Assembly (NCBI GenBank): GCA_965220985.1
Contig: OZ244854.1
Location: forward strand, 4,154,001-4,218,000
Source: JAPPHA01 sp965220985
GTDB lineage: Bacteria > Pseudomonadota > Alphaproteobacteria > Rhodobacterales > Rhodobacteraceae
Direction: 5' to 3'
DNA: 64,000 bases
Shown here: positions 9,201 to 17,697 of the stretch, one piece after another
Numbering within the stretch: position 1 is the stretch's first letter
How the letters are laid out: every line of letters starts with the position of its first letter
Position numbers and translations under genes: made by a program
The notes under the pieces: model-generated
The model's database searches: none
What the model was told of the DNA's origin: nothing
What the model saw: the letters and a program-made list of their open reading frames with translations, nothing else

Positions 9201-12200
9201 GTCGTGCCACCGAGATCGACCCCATCTCCCGTGACCGCCAGGTCCATCGACGTTTCCTCGCTCGATGCATGGCTCAGTTCCGCCGTCACGGTCGTCGACC
9301 CGCTCTCGGAGACCGAATCAGACCCGAGAACCAGCGTCACGGTCGGCGAATCCTCGTCATCTCTGATTGTCAGTGTCAGGTCACTCGGTTTTTCCGGTGC
9401 ATCATGGGCGTTCACGACATCCGTCACCGTGACCGTCACTGTCTTGTCCGGTTCATCAGCGTCGTTGTTCACGCCAGTGATCGTTACTGGCGGGGCGTCG
9501 CTGTCGGTCTTGCCTGCCCCGATCGTCAGAGTCGTGCCACCCTGCGTGAAGCCATCCCCGGTCGCAGAGATCGTGATCGTTGTCGCCGCGCTCGATACGA
9601 CGCCTCCGGTCAGTTTCGCCGTGACCTTCGCCACGCCACCGTTCTCACCGATCACATTGGTGTCCAGCTCAATTGCCAGTGTCGGCTTCGCGTCATTGTC
9701 GGTAACTTCCAGCGTCACGTCTTTCGGTGGACTCGGTGCGGCAAGGCCGTCCACGTTGTTGGACACCGTTGCCGAAATCTTCACGGTCCTCTTCGGCTCA
9801 TCAATGTTGTCGTCGACCGAGACAATCGTCAGCGTGTCGCTGGTCACCTGGAAGGGCTCGATCGTCAGCACCGTTTGGACGTCGCCTTGGTTGTCAGTCA
9901 GACTGACACTGTCACCTTCGGTCGACAACGTCAGCGTCGTTCTCGCGCGCGCCGGATGGCTCAGCGTCGCCCAGACCGTTGTCGATCTGCCCTCCGAAAT
10001 CGAACCATCTTCATCGCCCAGATGCAACGTCACGGTCGGGGTATCGTCGTCATCCGTGATGCCCAGCACCCTGGGCGCCGGGTCATTTACCCCTTTCGAG
10101 TTTTCCGCAACCGCCGAAACAACAACCGTCTTGTTCAGCGAATCGACGTTGTTGTCGACCGCCACGATTGTCACCGAGCCGGTGCTCGTTTTCTGACCCT
10201 TTGCAATCGTCAGCTCAATGCCGGTCTGATTGAAGTCGCGATCCGTCGCAAACTGCCCCGCCGTCGCCGTGACGTCGATCGTCGTGTCCTCGCTTGAAGT
10301 CAGGTTCAGGGTCGCCGTCACCGTGGAAGAACCACCTTTTTCGGAAATCGGCGCCTGCGACAGAAGCAGCGTCACTGTCGGGATTTCGTCATCGGTCACG
10401 CTGACCGAAACCGATCCCGTCAATCCAGCATAGTCGCCCGAGTTCTGATCTGCTTCCAGCGACAAGATCACGGTTTCGTCCTCACCGTCATCGTCATCCA
10501 GAGCAGTTACCGTCACTGTCTGCGCCGTGCTCCAGTTCGTCGTCGTGAAACTCAGCGACCCGGTCGAAACGCTCACGGCGCCCGGGTCCGGATTCGTCAC
10601 GCTCACCGTCACGTCTTCCGTCGGTTCGGTGGCCAGCGCCACCGTGAACGACTTCGCCACATTCTCGGAATCGCCACCCTCGGTCAGAGACAGAGGATCG
10701 GTCGCGGAAATCGTCAGCGCAGGCGGGTCATCGTCGTCAACCGTCACCGTAACTTCGCCCGAAAGACCTTGGTACTCGCCTCCGCTCGCGGCAAAGTCGA
10801 CTTTCACAGTCTCGTCGACACCGTCATCGTCGTCGGCAGCCGTCACGGTCACCGTCAGCCCGTCACGCCAGTTTGCAGCTGTGAAGCTCAGCGACGCGGG
10901 AGACACCGTCGCAATCGTCGTGTCCTTGCTGGTTACGCTCACCGTCACCGTCTCCGTCGGTTCGGTTGCCAGCTTCACCGTGAATGACGTGCCGGTCGTG
11001 TCGCCCTCCGTCACCGAAACAGGGGTTGAAGGAACCACCAGCGCGGGCGTGTCGTCGTCGGTCACGCTGACCGTGACCTCGCCAGTCACGTCGTCGTATT
11101 CGCCGCCGTCCGCCTCCAGAGCGACCTTCACGGTCTCGTCGGCACCGTCATCGTCACCGACTGACGTCACGGTCACCTCCTGCGTGACGTTCCAGTTCTG
11201 CGCGTTGAACGTCAGAGAGTCCGGCGAGACCGTCACGGCCCCCATGTCCGGACTCGTCACGTCAACCGTCACCTCTTCCGTCGGTTCACTCGAAAGCGAC
11301 ACGGTGAAACTCTCGGCACCGCCGCCCTCGTTCAGCGACAGCGATTCCACGGAAAACGTCAGCCCCGCACGGTCATCCTCGTCGATCGTCAAGGTCTTGA
11401 CACCGGTCATCATCACGCCATTCGACGCCGTTCCAGCAACTGTCACCGTCTTGCCTGGAGCATAAACGTCATTGTCGACCGCCGTGATTGTCACCGTGCC
11501 CGTGCTTGTCGTCGACGTTGGGCCAAATGTCAGGGTCCTGTTGTCGCTGATTTCGAAATCATCCACCACTGCAGGTGAGCCCGGGGTGGCGGTCACGGTG
11601 ATCGTCGATTCCACCCCAAGCGCTGCAGTCAGACTTGCTGTTATGGTGGCCATGCCACCGGCTTCCGAAATGGACGTGTCGCTCAACGCCAGAGTTGCGG
11701 TCGAGAAAGGAAGCGGCGTTCCTTTCGCGGATACATATCTGCTGTTTGGCTCGTTAGGGCTGTCTTCGCACGCCGTACTGTAGGCGCTCACGCGCACCTC
11801 ATATTGGGAATTGTGGTCAAGGGTGACCCCGTCTTGCTCCGGTCTCCGACCAGTCGTTGCGGAATTGATGGTCAAGGACGAGACAATATAAGTTTCAAAA
11901 GCGCCACGGTCAGCGGTGTTTCGATCCAAATGCCCTGGCGTGACCCATGCTATCTCGGGCACTGTCACCTTTCTGTATTCCACGGTAAAACCCGGAAGTG
12001 CCCGATCGGCAATCAGGTTCTGGTGGCATACGCCACCGGTGTCATCGGCCCAGTCCCAGGTCACATCAACTCCGCCCGAAGTGGACCCGGCTCTGACATT
12101 GGTCGGCGATGTCGTTCGAAAGCCGACATCGTCCGTAACCGTCACTGGTATCGAAGTCGACACACCATCGTAATTGCCCCCACTCGCTGATAGCGTTACC

Positions 12201-12718
12201 ACCAAATTCTCGTCATCAGTATCGCCGTCGCTGAGCGGAGTCACCGTCACCGCCTGCGTATGGAACCAGTTCTGCGTGTCAAAAGTCAGAGCCTCGGGCG
12301 ACACCGCCACGGCTCCCGGATCACTGCTGGTGACGGTCACCGTCACGGTCGTTGTCGGAAAAGCCGCAAGCCTGAAATTCAAGGTCCCGGCGCTTCCACG
12401 TTCGTGCAGATCAATCGAGTCACGGTCAGCGATGAACGAAGGCGTGGCTTGGGCAAGCGCCGCCTGAGAAAAGCCGCCAAGCGCCAACAAGAAGACCCCC
12501 GCCAGCAACCGGTTTGGAAACTTGGCACACTTGGCACCCAAGCCAGTCACCGAGCTGACAAGACCCTTTCGAACGTGTCTGAATGCACGCGGGGAGGAGG
12601 ACAAGGCATCGACGCCCATAGCGGCGAAAAGGCCTGTCCTGAGCCTCGACGCACGACCGAACACAGCCGTTCTTGCCCATATGCCAACGTCGTGCATGCC
12701 GCCGAATCTACAGCGCAA
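6215..12718 (-). CDS. Giant Calx-beta-repeat protein with C-terminal autotransporter beta-barrel
   Basis: This protein of about 2167 residues is very likely a surface-exposed adhesin or stalk. A signal peptide ends near FSQAALAQA (about residue 90). Next comes one Calx-beta-like module, then a fibronectin III-like region (about 200-335), then a long tandem array of Calx-beta modules to about residue 1690. These carry recurring patterns such as VSPxSLTFxxxNW, QTVTVTAxDDDDGxDETV and LTITDDDxxPT. The last 470 residues contain a linker (TLAGAEDTIGHRFEAA) and an autotransporter-type beta-barrel ending in Phe (NFTFDF). The start is uncertain: TTG 12718, ATG 12697 or a later ATG before the hydrophobic core. 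Ligand unknown. Confidence 0.88.
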   Translation of the reverse strand: MRCRFGGMHDVGIWARTAVFGRASRLRTGLFAAMGVDALSSSPRAFRHVRKGLVSSVTGLGAKCAKFPNRLLAGVFLLALGGFSQAALAQATPSFIADRDSIDLHERGSAGTLNFRLAAFPTTTVTVTVTSSDPGAVAVSPEALTFDTQNWFHTQAVTVTPLSDGDTDDENLVVTLSASGGNYDGVSTSIPVTVTDDVGFRTTSPTNVRAGSTSGGVDVTWDWADDTGGVCHQNLIADRALPGFTVEYRKVTVPEIAWVTPGHLDRNTADRGAFETYIVSSLTINSATTGRRPEQDGVTLDHNSQYEVRVSAYSTACEDSPNEPNSRYVSAKGTPLPFSTATLALSDTSISEAGGMATITASLTAALGVESTITVTATPGSPAVVDDFEISDNRTLTFGPTSTTSTGTVTITAVDNDVYAPGKTVTVAGTASNGVMMTGVKTLTIDEDDRAGLTFSVESLSLNEGGGAESFTVSLSSEPTEEVTVDVTSPDMGAVTVSPDSLTFNAQNWNVTQEVTVTSVGDDDGADETVKVALEADGGEYDDVTGEVTVSVTDDDTPALVVPSTPVSVTEGDTTGTSFTVKLATEPTETVTVSVTSKDTTIATVSPASLSFTAANWRDGLTVTVTAADDDDGVDETVKVDFAASGGEYQGLSGEVTVTVDDDDPPALTISATDPLSLTEGGDSENVAKSFTVALATEPTEDVTVSVTNPDPGAVSVSTGSLSFTTTNWSTAQTVTVTALDDDDGEDETVILSLEADQNSGDYAGLTGSVSVSVTDDEIPTVTLLLSQAPISEKGGSSTVTATLNLTSSEDTTIDVTATAGQFATDRDFNQTGIELTIAKGQKTSTGSVTIVAVDNNVDSLNKTVVVSAVAENSKGVNDPAPRVLGITDDDDTPTVTLHLGDEDGSISEGRSTTVWATLSHPARARTTLTLSTEGDSVSLTDNQGDVQTVLTIEPFQVTSDTLTIVSVDDNIDEPKRTVKISATVSNNVDGLAAPSPPKDVTLEVTDNDAKPTLAIELDTNVIGENGGVAKVTAKLTGGVVSSAATTITISATGDGFTQGGTTLTIGAGKTDSDAPPVTITGVNNDADEPDKTVTVTVTDVVNAHDAPEKPSDLTLTIRDDEDSPTVTLVLGSDSVSESGSTTVTAELSHASSEETSMDLAVTGDGVDLGGTTLSIKAGETSSESVTITPKDNDIDEPNRTVKISATSVTNTQGVTGPASKTLTITDDDAKPTLEIALDNNSISENGGVARVTARLTGGKVSSAATTITISASGEGFTQGGTTLTIGAGKTDSEDPPVTITGVDNNVDAPDKTVTVSVSKVTNSHQAPDAPTTPLTLTIEDDEEKPTVTLILGSDTIDEDRATTVKAVLDHPSSAETTMNLSVEGDEVGFSDGDGENNTLTIAAGSTTSNELTITPKDNDIDEPDRSVTISATNVTNTQGVNSPESKTLNIDDDDATPSLSSFALDRTTIDEGETATLTVTLNGKSSAATIIDLTVSPENGGVSLSSDTLTFPARSETETLTVTVAAVENDIDADSRTFTISATVKNDHAAPSNPSSQTLTVTDNDDPPTVVLVLNPDRIAENGGAAGASTVSARMSGGRSSVDTTITVSVAPESDDAREEDYVLSQNLTLTIPAAEAGSTGVVTITAVDNEVETDDKIFAVSASAVNSRGVNQPAAVKLTIVDDDGYAPEERRPVLKAIFAEMAQGTLAGAEDTIGHRFEAAARTRELTLAGQRVEAEPVVEAEPVMDKADFRWREPMDRENGKRTFEGLSIEEKDLLRNSAFTLSLAGEDAQVHDGPDWTIWGRGDWHGFKGRKDGDSWDGKQLTGWLGADARLNERLLAGIALSRTSGESEYRVDLGSVGFGDGEVETSLTAVWPYLQVSMENGGSVSLILGAGTGTSEHRPEDEPTENVDLSFLAGSVGGQVPLTTGDGFTLLAIGGANVSRIKTEESASAPAVGGIKAKSWRLWGGVEARHEGVALSESGATAAWRGSLRVRQDGGDGLTGTGAEITSGILMSSPSSRFSVEMYGRWLAMHSGDGAGSWGAGLEARLRPEADGRGLSLSLVPEWGSMQSGALESDNAFASDRSDEPGAGSLTARSSYGFAMGKGLVTPFVEVRLKGGENESERYSAGVTYTTPGGFDAELVGEHNSAAGGTTNVDANFTFDF
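7660..12450 (-). repeat. Tandem array of Calx-beta coding modules with a higher-order period near 660-680 bp
   Basis: The module-coding DNA is repetitive. Two modules form a larger unit duplicated with high identity: the segment beginning near 8371 (serine/ITPKDNDIDEP-type modules) matches the one near 9049 (offset 678), and the segment beginning at 8821 matches the one at 9481 (offset 660). Near-identical copies favour recombination and variation in module number. Divergence is greater toward the N-terminal end of the array. Confidence 0.8.
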
Positions 12719-13409
12719 CTTTCCGTTCCCTGCTCAACTCACTGACTCCTCAATGTTTTCTTCAGTGTAACATCCAAGTGGTGAAATACAAATAGCGCAA
12801 ATCAGATGCGGTTGTTGTTGCATCAACCACTCAGTGCGCCCGTCTCCGACCATGTTCTGATCTTCTCTGCGAGTTCGATTCCCGTGGTCCGCTGGCATGC
12901 ATTTCGCGATTTTTCCTGGCGAATTACGTTTTCGATCACGCAAATGTCAATCGGTCTTTCCGGTGCCCTTTTCAAGTCAAAGACTCGTGAGGTTCCGGTG
13001 AGTCACAAAAAAAGCATCGGCGCACCGTTCCGCCCCACTGATTCTTGCGGGAATCTCCCACCATCGCGCGAAACTCGACACCCTTTCTGGGTGTTCGTGA
13101 GACCTGAAACCGAGGTCGTGTCGCAAGCGCCGAGATCGCGGAAATTGAACCGTCCCTTCCCGTGACGCCAGACTACTCGGAGGTCAGTTCCGCTTCGACC
13201 TGCAGCCACTTCATTCGCCTGCGACTCTGCGAGGTTCAATTGCGTCAAGGACGCGACTCGGCGAAACAAGCCCCCCCGTGACCTGCCAGCATCCTGACAT
13301 GCCAAACAGCGTCGAGCACATTTGGCGGCCGCAACATGTGGGGGAGTCAGGCGGGCGAACAGCTATCGCAGGTGTTGCACTTCGATTTTGAACAGGCGAC
13401 TTGACTCGA
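12719..13409. other. Intergenic stretch between pgi and the autotransporter gene
   Basis: This stretch is about 690 bases. The part next to the autotransporter start (12740-12830) is A/T-rich and probably holds its promoter. Frames of 119 codons (plus) and 100 codons (minus) overlap each other, match nothing I recognise and have no good ribosome-binding site, so I leave them uncalled. Confidence 0.45.
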
Positions 13410-15101
13410 TCACTCGGGCACCCGACTTGCCAGGATCGCGCGCATCAGTCCACGGGTTGAACTGTCGCGACCCTCGGGAATTCGACCTGACTCGACGTAT
13501 GGAAACAGATCGCGGGCCAGTTCCTTGCCCAGCTCGACCCCCCATTGATCGAAACAGTTGATGCCCCAGATCGCGGCCTCGACGAACACGCGATGCTCGT
13601 ACAGCGCGACCAGTCGCCCCAGCGTGCCCGGGTCAAGGCGATTGTAGACCAGAGTCACGCTCGGGCGGTTGCCTTCGAACACGCGATGCGATGCCTGCAT
13701 CTCGAGCTCCGATCCCGAAAAACCCTCTGCCTCCATCAAGCGGACCGCAGCATCGAACGATCGTCCGACCATGAGAGCTTCGGCCTGTCCGACGCAATTC
13801 GCGACCAGCATCTGATGGTGGATATCGTCGACAGAACTTTCGCCCTGTCGTCCGATCATGAACTCGACCGGGACGATTTGCGTCCCTTGATGCAGCAACT
13901 GTCCAACCGAGTGCTGGGCATTGGTGCCAGGTTCTCCCCACACGACTGGACCGGTACTGATTCGCACTCGCGAACCGTCGAGCGACCGAGACTTGCCGTT
14001 GCTCTCCATGTCAACCTGCTGGGCGAAAGCTGCAAAGCGGTTCAGGCGCTGCTCGTACGGCATGATCGTCCGGCTTGGGTATCCGCAGAAGTTCCTGTGC
14101 CAGATTCCGCTGAGCGCCAGGATGAACGGCAGGTTCCGCTCGGGCGGGGTGTCGCGAAAGTGGAGATCCATGGCATGGCCACCCGCCAGGAAATCCTCGA
14201 AATCCCGACTGCCGATTGCAAGGACGATCGGCAATCCGATCGGTCCCCACATCGACAGTCGCCCACCGACCCAGTCGGCGAAACCGAACATGCGCTCCGG
14301 AAGGATTCCGAAATCAGCGACCTCTTTTGCTGCGGTCGAAATGGCGACAAAGTGGTCGCGAATGCCTTCAGGGCCCGTGACCGGCAGAGACCAGTCACGC
14401 ACGGTCGCAGCATTTGTCATCGTTTCGGGAGTCGTGAAACTCTTGGAGGCCACGATCGCGAGGGTAGTCTCCGGATCGATTTCGCGCAGGACATCGACCG
14501 CATTCGCTCCGTCGACATTCGCAAGAAAGTGAATGCGGGGGCCGTCATGAAACCGTTTGAGCGCGAGACACGCCATCTCGGGTCCAAGCTGGGACCCGCC
14601 GATGCCGATATGCACCACATCGGTGAAGGGCTTGCCTGTCGATCCTCGGACTTCGCCTGATCGAACCTGATCCGCAAATCGTCCGAGACGGTTCCTCGTC
14701 GCGATCACCTCCGGCATGACGTCTTCGCCATTCACCGTGACCGGACCGCCCGTCATGTTTCGCAGAGCGGTGTGAAGCGCGGGCCGCTTGTCGGTGACGT
14801 TGATGGAATCGCCCGCGAACATCTGGTTCCGTCGCGCCTCGACACCGGCGCACTCGGCCAGCTGGAACAGGAGCGCGCGGGTCTCGTGATCGATGTTCGT
14901 CTTGGACCAGTCGAGCAGCAGGTCATCGCACGCGGCGGACCACTGCTCAAATCGATCGCAGGATTCCCCGTCGCGGGAAAAGAGGTCAAGGATGGGGCGC
15001 TCCCCCGCCTTGAGTGCGGCGTCCTCCAAAGCCGACCAAACCCGAGCCACGTCGTCGCCCCGTGTCGCCTGTCGCCCTGACTCCTGTCCATTGTCGCCCA
15101 T
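13410..15101 (-). CDS. pgi: Glucose-6-phosphate isomerase
   Basis: This cytosolic enzyme of 563 residues interconverts glucose-6-phosphate and fructose-6-phosphate. Visible signatures include KRPALHTALRN in the N-terminal domain, VHIGIGGSQLGPEMA, the phosphate-binding SKSFTTPETMTN, GEPGTNAQHSVGQLLHQGT and FDQWGVELGKELA. The frame is open 62 codons further upstream, but ATG 15101 is preferred: GGGAG sits about nine bases before it and the family homology begins there. Part of its 5' coding sequence and upstream region recur, degraded, at 16595-16792. Confidence 0.96.
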   Translation of the reverse strand: MGDNGQESGRQATRGDDVARVWSALEDAALKAGERPILDLFSRDGESCDRFEQWSAACDDLLLDWSKTNIDHETRALLFQLAECAGVEARRNQMFAGDSINVTDKRPALHTALRNMTGGPVTVNGEDVMPEVIATRNRLGRFADQVRSGEVRGSTGKPFTDVVHIGIGGSQLGPEMACLALKRFHDGPRIHFLANVDGANAVDVLREIDPETTLAIVASKSFTTPETMTNAATVRDWSLPVTGPEGIRDHFVAISTAAKEVADFGILPERMFGFADWVGGRLSMWGPIGLPIVLAIGSRDFEDFLAGGHAMDLHFRDTPPERNLPFILALSGIWHRNFCGYPSRTIMPYEQRLNRFAAFAQQVDMESNGKSRSLDGSRVRISTGPVVWGEPGTNAQHSVGQLLHQGTQIVPVEFMIGRQGESSVDDIHHQMLVANCVGQAEALMVGRSFDAAVRLMEAEGFSGSELEMQASHRVFEGNRPSVTLVYNRLDPGTLGRLVALYEHRVFVEAAIWGINCFDQWGVELGKELARDLFPYVESGRIPEGRDSSTRGLMRAILASRVPE

Positions 15102-15858
15102 GGTCTTCACTCCCTTGTGGCCGCTGCTGCGATTCCGATCTGAAACGCATCGATCGTCGCATTGCAAACAACGGCCCGTTGTTTGATCAATGCGCTGGAT
15201 CCGAAAGGGCGTGACATGCACCGTTGGCCAATCGTTGGCAACCCGGCACGAGAGACAGGGTGCGATTCTCGCGCGACGCATTGCCAATGCAATTCGTCTT
15301 GGCCGACCGAGTCACGCTGCATGGGTCGAGTGCCGGCCATCGTTGGCTGCATCCGGTGGCGTCCATGTCTGCAGGGTCTTGGCAAACCGTTCCCAAGCGC
15401 GGTTCAGTTGACTGGACTTCAGCGACGCTCAAAGCAACAATTTGCTCTGCCGCCACGGCGTCCCCGTCTCTGACCCGAACGCCTCTGGTATTGCGACACT
15501 GGAATTCCGTTGTTGGACACAACGGCACTCGAGCCAATTGGATAGCCTGCTGCTCGCGTCCGGTGGTCATTAATGCGGTGACAGCTGTTTTTGAAAGACT
15601 TCGTCTCCCGAACAATTTCGCCATGCCGACGCCAATCTTGAGCCATGAGCACCCTTGGTGCTGTCGGAGCCAAAGACCGCGCCAGCGACAACCTTGAGGC
15701 GTTCAGCGCTATGAAGACCATGCTGAATTTGGCATGGTTTTGACATTGCAAAGAAGAGTGGGCGAAATCTGGAGAGTCGTCCGGGCTACTTGATGCCTGG
15801 ACCCGATCGAAAAATCATCCTCAACATTTTTCTGCATGGCGGATGCGCGGAAAGAGGT
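15102..15858. other. Upstream region of pgi; no confident gene
   Basis: This 757-base stretch holds the pgi promoter region and the first copy of a 52-bp repeat (15194-15245). Several overlapping frames exist on both strands, but none gives a recognisable product or a good start signal. Confidence 0.5.
15194..15245. repeat. 52-bp direct repeat, copy 1 (upstream of pgi)
   Basis: This stretch matches 16741-16792 at 50 of 52 positions in the same orientation. It begins GCTGGATCCGAAAGGGCGTG and ends with TTGGCCAATCGTTGGCAACC plus CG. The two copies bracket the toxin-antitoxin pair. It lies 93 bases upstream of the pgi start codon. Confidence 0.85.
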
Positions 15859-16140
15859 TCAGCGTCCCTCAGCTTTGCGATAGACTTGGTTGCGTTCGCG
15901 CTTGCCGACGGCAATGACCTTCACCACCAGCACCGTGTCGTGGACCTCATAGACAAGGCGATAGCCTGAGGATCGCAGCTTGATCTTGTACCGGTTGCGC
16001 GCCTGATTGATCAACGAGGCTGGAACATGCGGTTCCTCAAGCCTCTCGGCCAGCTTTTTCTTGAACTGCTGCTGGACGGTCTTGCCGAGCTTGCGCCACT
16101 CTTTCAGCCCGGCTTCGTGGAATCGAAGCTCATAACTCAT
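15859..16140 (-). CDS. RelE/ParE-family toxin
   Basis: This 93-residue basic protein has the RelE/StbE fold signature: N-terminal MSYELRFHEAGLKEWRKLG, a central NRYKIKLRSSGYRLVYEVHD, and C-terminal VLVVKVIAVGKRERNQVY. RelE-type toxins cleave mRNA at the ribosome; ParE relatives attack gyrase, and the YKIKLRSSGYRLVY pattern favours RelE. Its start overlaps the end of the antitoxin gene by 11 bases, the usual coupled arrangement with the antitoxin first. The pair lies between two direct repeats. Confidence 0.9.
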   Translation of the reverse strand: MSYELRFHEAGLKEWRKLGKTVQQQFKKKLAERLEEPHVPASLINQARNRYKIKLRSSGYRLVYEVHDTVLVVKVIAVGKRERNQVYRKAEGR

Positions 16141-16378
16141 CCAAAGAGACAGTCACAAATGGTCCATCTGAGCGGGCATCTGCCAGCGCATTCAGCTCGG
16201 CATTCTCCAGTCGTTCCATGATCGCGGCGTATGCATCAGCTGGAACGCAATAAAAGGCCGGTGTGTTGCGGTTCAAAATAGCGATTGCGGTCCCGTCGCC
16301 AGAGGCAACAGTTGCCATCGGGTTTTTCTTCAACTCGCTCACGCTGGCGGTTGTATTGGCGTAAATGTAATGTGCCAT
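16130..16378 (-). CDS. Phd/YefM (StbD)-type antitoxin
   Basis: This 82-residue protein has an N-terminal DNA-binding Phd/YefM region (TTASVSELKKNPMATVASGDGTAIAILNRNTPAFYCVPADAY) and an acidic C-terminal tail (SDGPFVTVSLDEL) expected to bind and neutralise the toxin. The frame is open 107 codons further upstream, but ATG 16378 is chosen: GGAG lies nine bases before it and family similarity starts there. As in known pairs, the antitoxin probably represses its own promoter; I did not identify an operator. Confidence 0.9.
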   Translation of the reverse strand: MAHYIYANTTASVSELKKNPMATVASGDGTAIAILNRNTPAFYCVPADAYAAIMERLENAELNALADARSDGPFVTVSLDEL

Positions 16379-16594
16379 GGCATTTCGCTCCGTTTCACTG
16401 TGTCTCGTTGTAGACCATATCACAGAGCCTTTCAATGACCTGATAACGGGTCTCTTCACGATTGATGCATAATAACGGCGTCGGCAATCAGTTCTTTGGG
16501 CCCGTTCCGGCAGACCTCCACGGGTCCAGCATCTCTGTCGTGATGCACAATAGCATAAGTGCACTTGAGGATTTTGAGGATTCGGGCCACTTTC

Positions 16595-16660
16595 TTCATT
16601 GTGACGGAACCACCCGACACGTTTCCCGGAGCGGTGTGAAGTGCGGGCCGCTTGCCGGTG
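16595..16660 (-). pseudogene. Decayed fragment of a second pgi copy
   Basis: These 66 bases align without gaps to pgi 14731-14796 at 55 of 66 positions. In the matching frame they read GKRPALHTAPGNVSGGSVTM, against KRPALHTALRNMTGGPVTV in the intact enzyme. The reading continues into unrelated sequence (a 47-codon tail to 16456) with no further pgi similarity. About 80 bases upstream is the second copy of the pgi upstream repeat, so order and orientation are those of pgi with roughly 320 bases missing between. Confidence 0.7.
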
Positions 16661-16740
16661 CAGCCTCCACGGTTGCCCACTCTGTCTGCAATTCATCAAT
16701 TATCCCGTAGCGAAAAAGAACCTTCTGTTCTGATCGGCAT

Positions 16741-16792
16741 GCTGGATCCGAAAGGGCGTGACGTGCACCCTTGGCCAATCGTTGGCAACCCG
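16741..16792. repeat. 52-bp direct repeat, copy 2
   Basis: This is the partner of 15194-15245 (two mismatches). Weak similarity extends leftward to about 16715 (a shared TGATC and surrounding bases), consistent with both being remnants of the same pgi upstream region. It lies 86 bases before the SDR gene and may be part of that gene's promoter region. Confidence 0.85.
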
Positions 16793-16877
16793 CCAGATGA
16801 CCCGACGAAAACCGTCTCTTGACCCTGTGCACGGCTTGCACCATGTGAGCGAACCCAAGTGTTGATGGAGGCGCAAA

Positions 16878-17582
16878 ATGGCAAATGACAACGTGGCGAT
16901 CGTCACTGCAGGCGGAAGCGGCATGGGTGCAGCAGCAGCAAGGCGGTTGTCGGCAGACGGCTACCGGATCGCCATCCTGTCATCCTCCGGAAAGGGCGAA
17001 AAGCTCGCAAACGAACTCGGCGGAGTCGGCGTGACCGGGTCGAACCAGTCGAACGACGACCTGCAACGCCTCGTCGATCTTGCGCTCGACCGCTGGGGAC
17101 GGATCGACGTTCTCGTCAACAGCGCGGGACACGGCCCAAGAGGCCCAGTGCTGGATCTGACCGACGAAGACTGGCACACCGGAATGGACGTCTATTTCCT
17201 GTCAGCGGTCCGCCCGTCGCGATTGGTCGTCCCGACGATGCAGGCGCAGGGAAGCGGTTCGATCATCAACATCACCACTTTCGCGACCTTCGAACCCGAT
17301 CCCGTGTTCCCCACATCCGGGGTCTTTCGGGCCGGGCTCGCGGCTTGGACGAAGCTGATGGCCGATCGCTACGCAGCCGACAACATCAGGGTCAACAACG
17401 TGCTCCCGGGTTTCATCGACAGCCTGCCGGAAAAGGACGAGTTCAGGCAACGAATTCCGATGGAACGATACGGGTCGGTCGATGAAATCGCCGCCACGAT
17501 TTCGTTTCTGGCATCGGACGGAGGCGGATACATCACCGGTCAGAACATCCGGGTCGATGGCGGCATTACCCGATCGGTGTAG
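16878..17582 (+). CDS. SDR-family protein with an atypical active site
   Basis: This 234-residue Rossmann-fold protein has the nucleotide-binding TAGGSGMGAAAARRL and the NSAG motif. The end of the fold (RVNNVLPGFIDSLPEK, GGGYITGQNIRVDGG) is typical of classical short-chain dehydrogenases. The catalytic YxxxK, however, is replaced: the aligned segment reads SGVFRAGLAAWTK, with Phe for Tyr and Leu for Lys, and the catalytic Ser position is within NITTFA. The substrate is unknown; it may work by another mechanism or not be an oxidoreductase. GGAGG lies seven bases before the ATG. Confidence 0.85.
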   Translation: MANDNVAIVTAGGSGMGAAAARRLSADGYRIAILSSSGKGEKLANELGGVGVTGSNQSNDDLQRLVDLALDRWGRIDVLVNSAGHGPRGPVLDLTDEDWHTGMDVYFLSAVRPSRLVVPTMQAQGSGSIINITTFATFEPDPVFPTSGVFRAGLAAWTKLMADRYAADNIRVNNVLPGFIDSLPEKDEFRQRIPMERYGSVDEIAATISFLASDGGGYITGQNIRVDGGITRSV

Positions 17583-17697
17583 TTCTGCTTTCGGAGGCTG
17601 CCTGTCGCCGCGATGAACACTGAAGACATCGCTCTGACCGACCTGCGACGATCCGCTGCATCAATCGAGCCGGCCGCGCACCCGACCGGAACGTCAT

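Noticed and set aside
6725..10297. Long plus-strand open frames (up to 631 codons) opposite the autotransporter gene
   Set aside because: They are mirror images of the repetitive, GC-rich coding sequence on the other strand. Their products are His/Arg/Asp-rich or Val/Ser-rich repeats without domains or start signals.
12806..13305. Two overlapping opposite-strand frames (119 and 100 codons) in the pgi-autotransporter gap
   Set aside because: No recognisable domain, no ribosome-binding site, and they overlap each other.
16456..16599. 47-codon minus-strand frame (MKKVARILKILKC...) as a separate small gene
   Set aside because: It is continuous with the pgi remnant frame, has no ribosome-binding site and no recognised family; it may be a chance open frame next to the toxin-antitoxin promoter.
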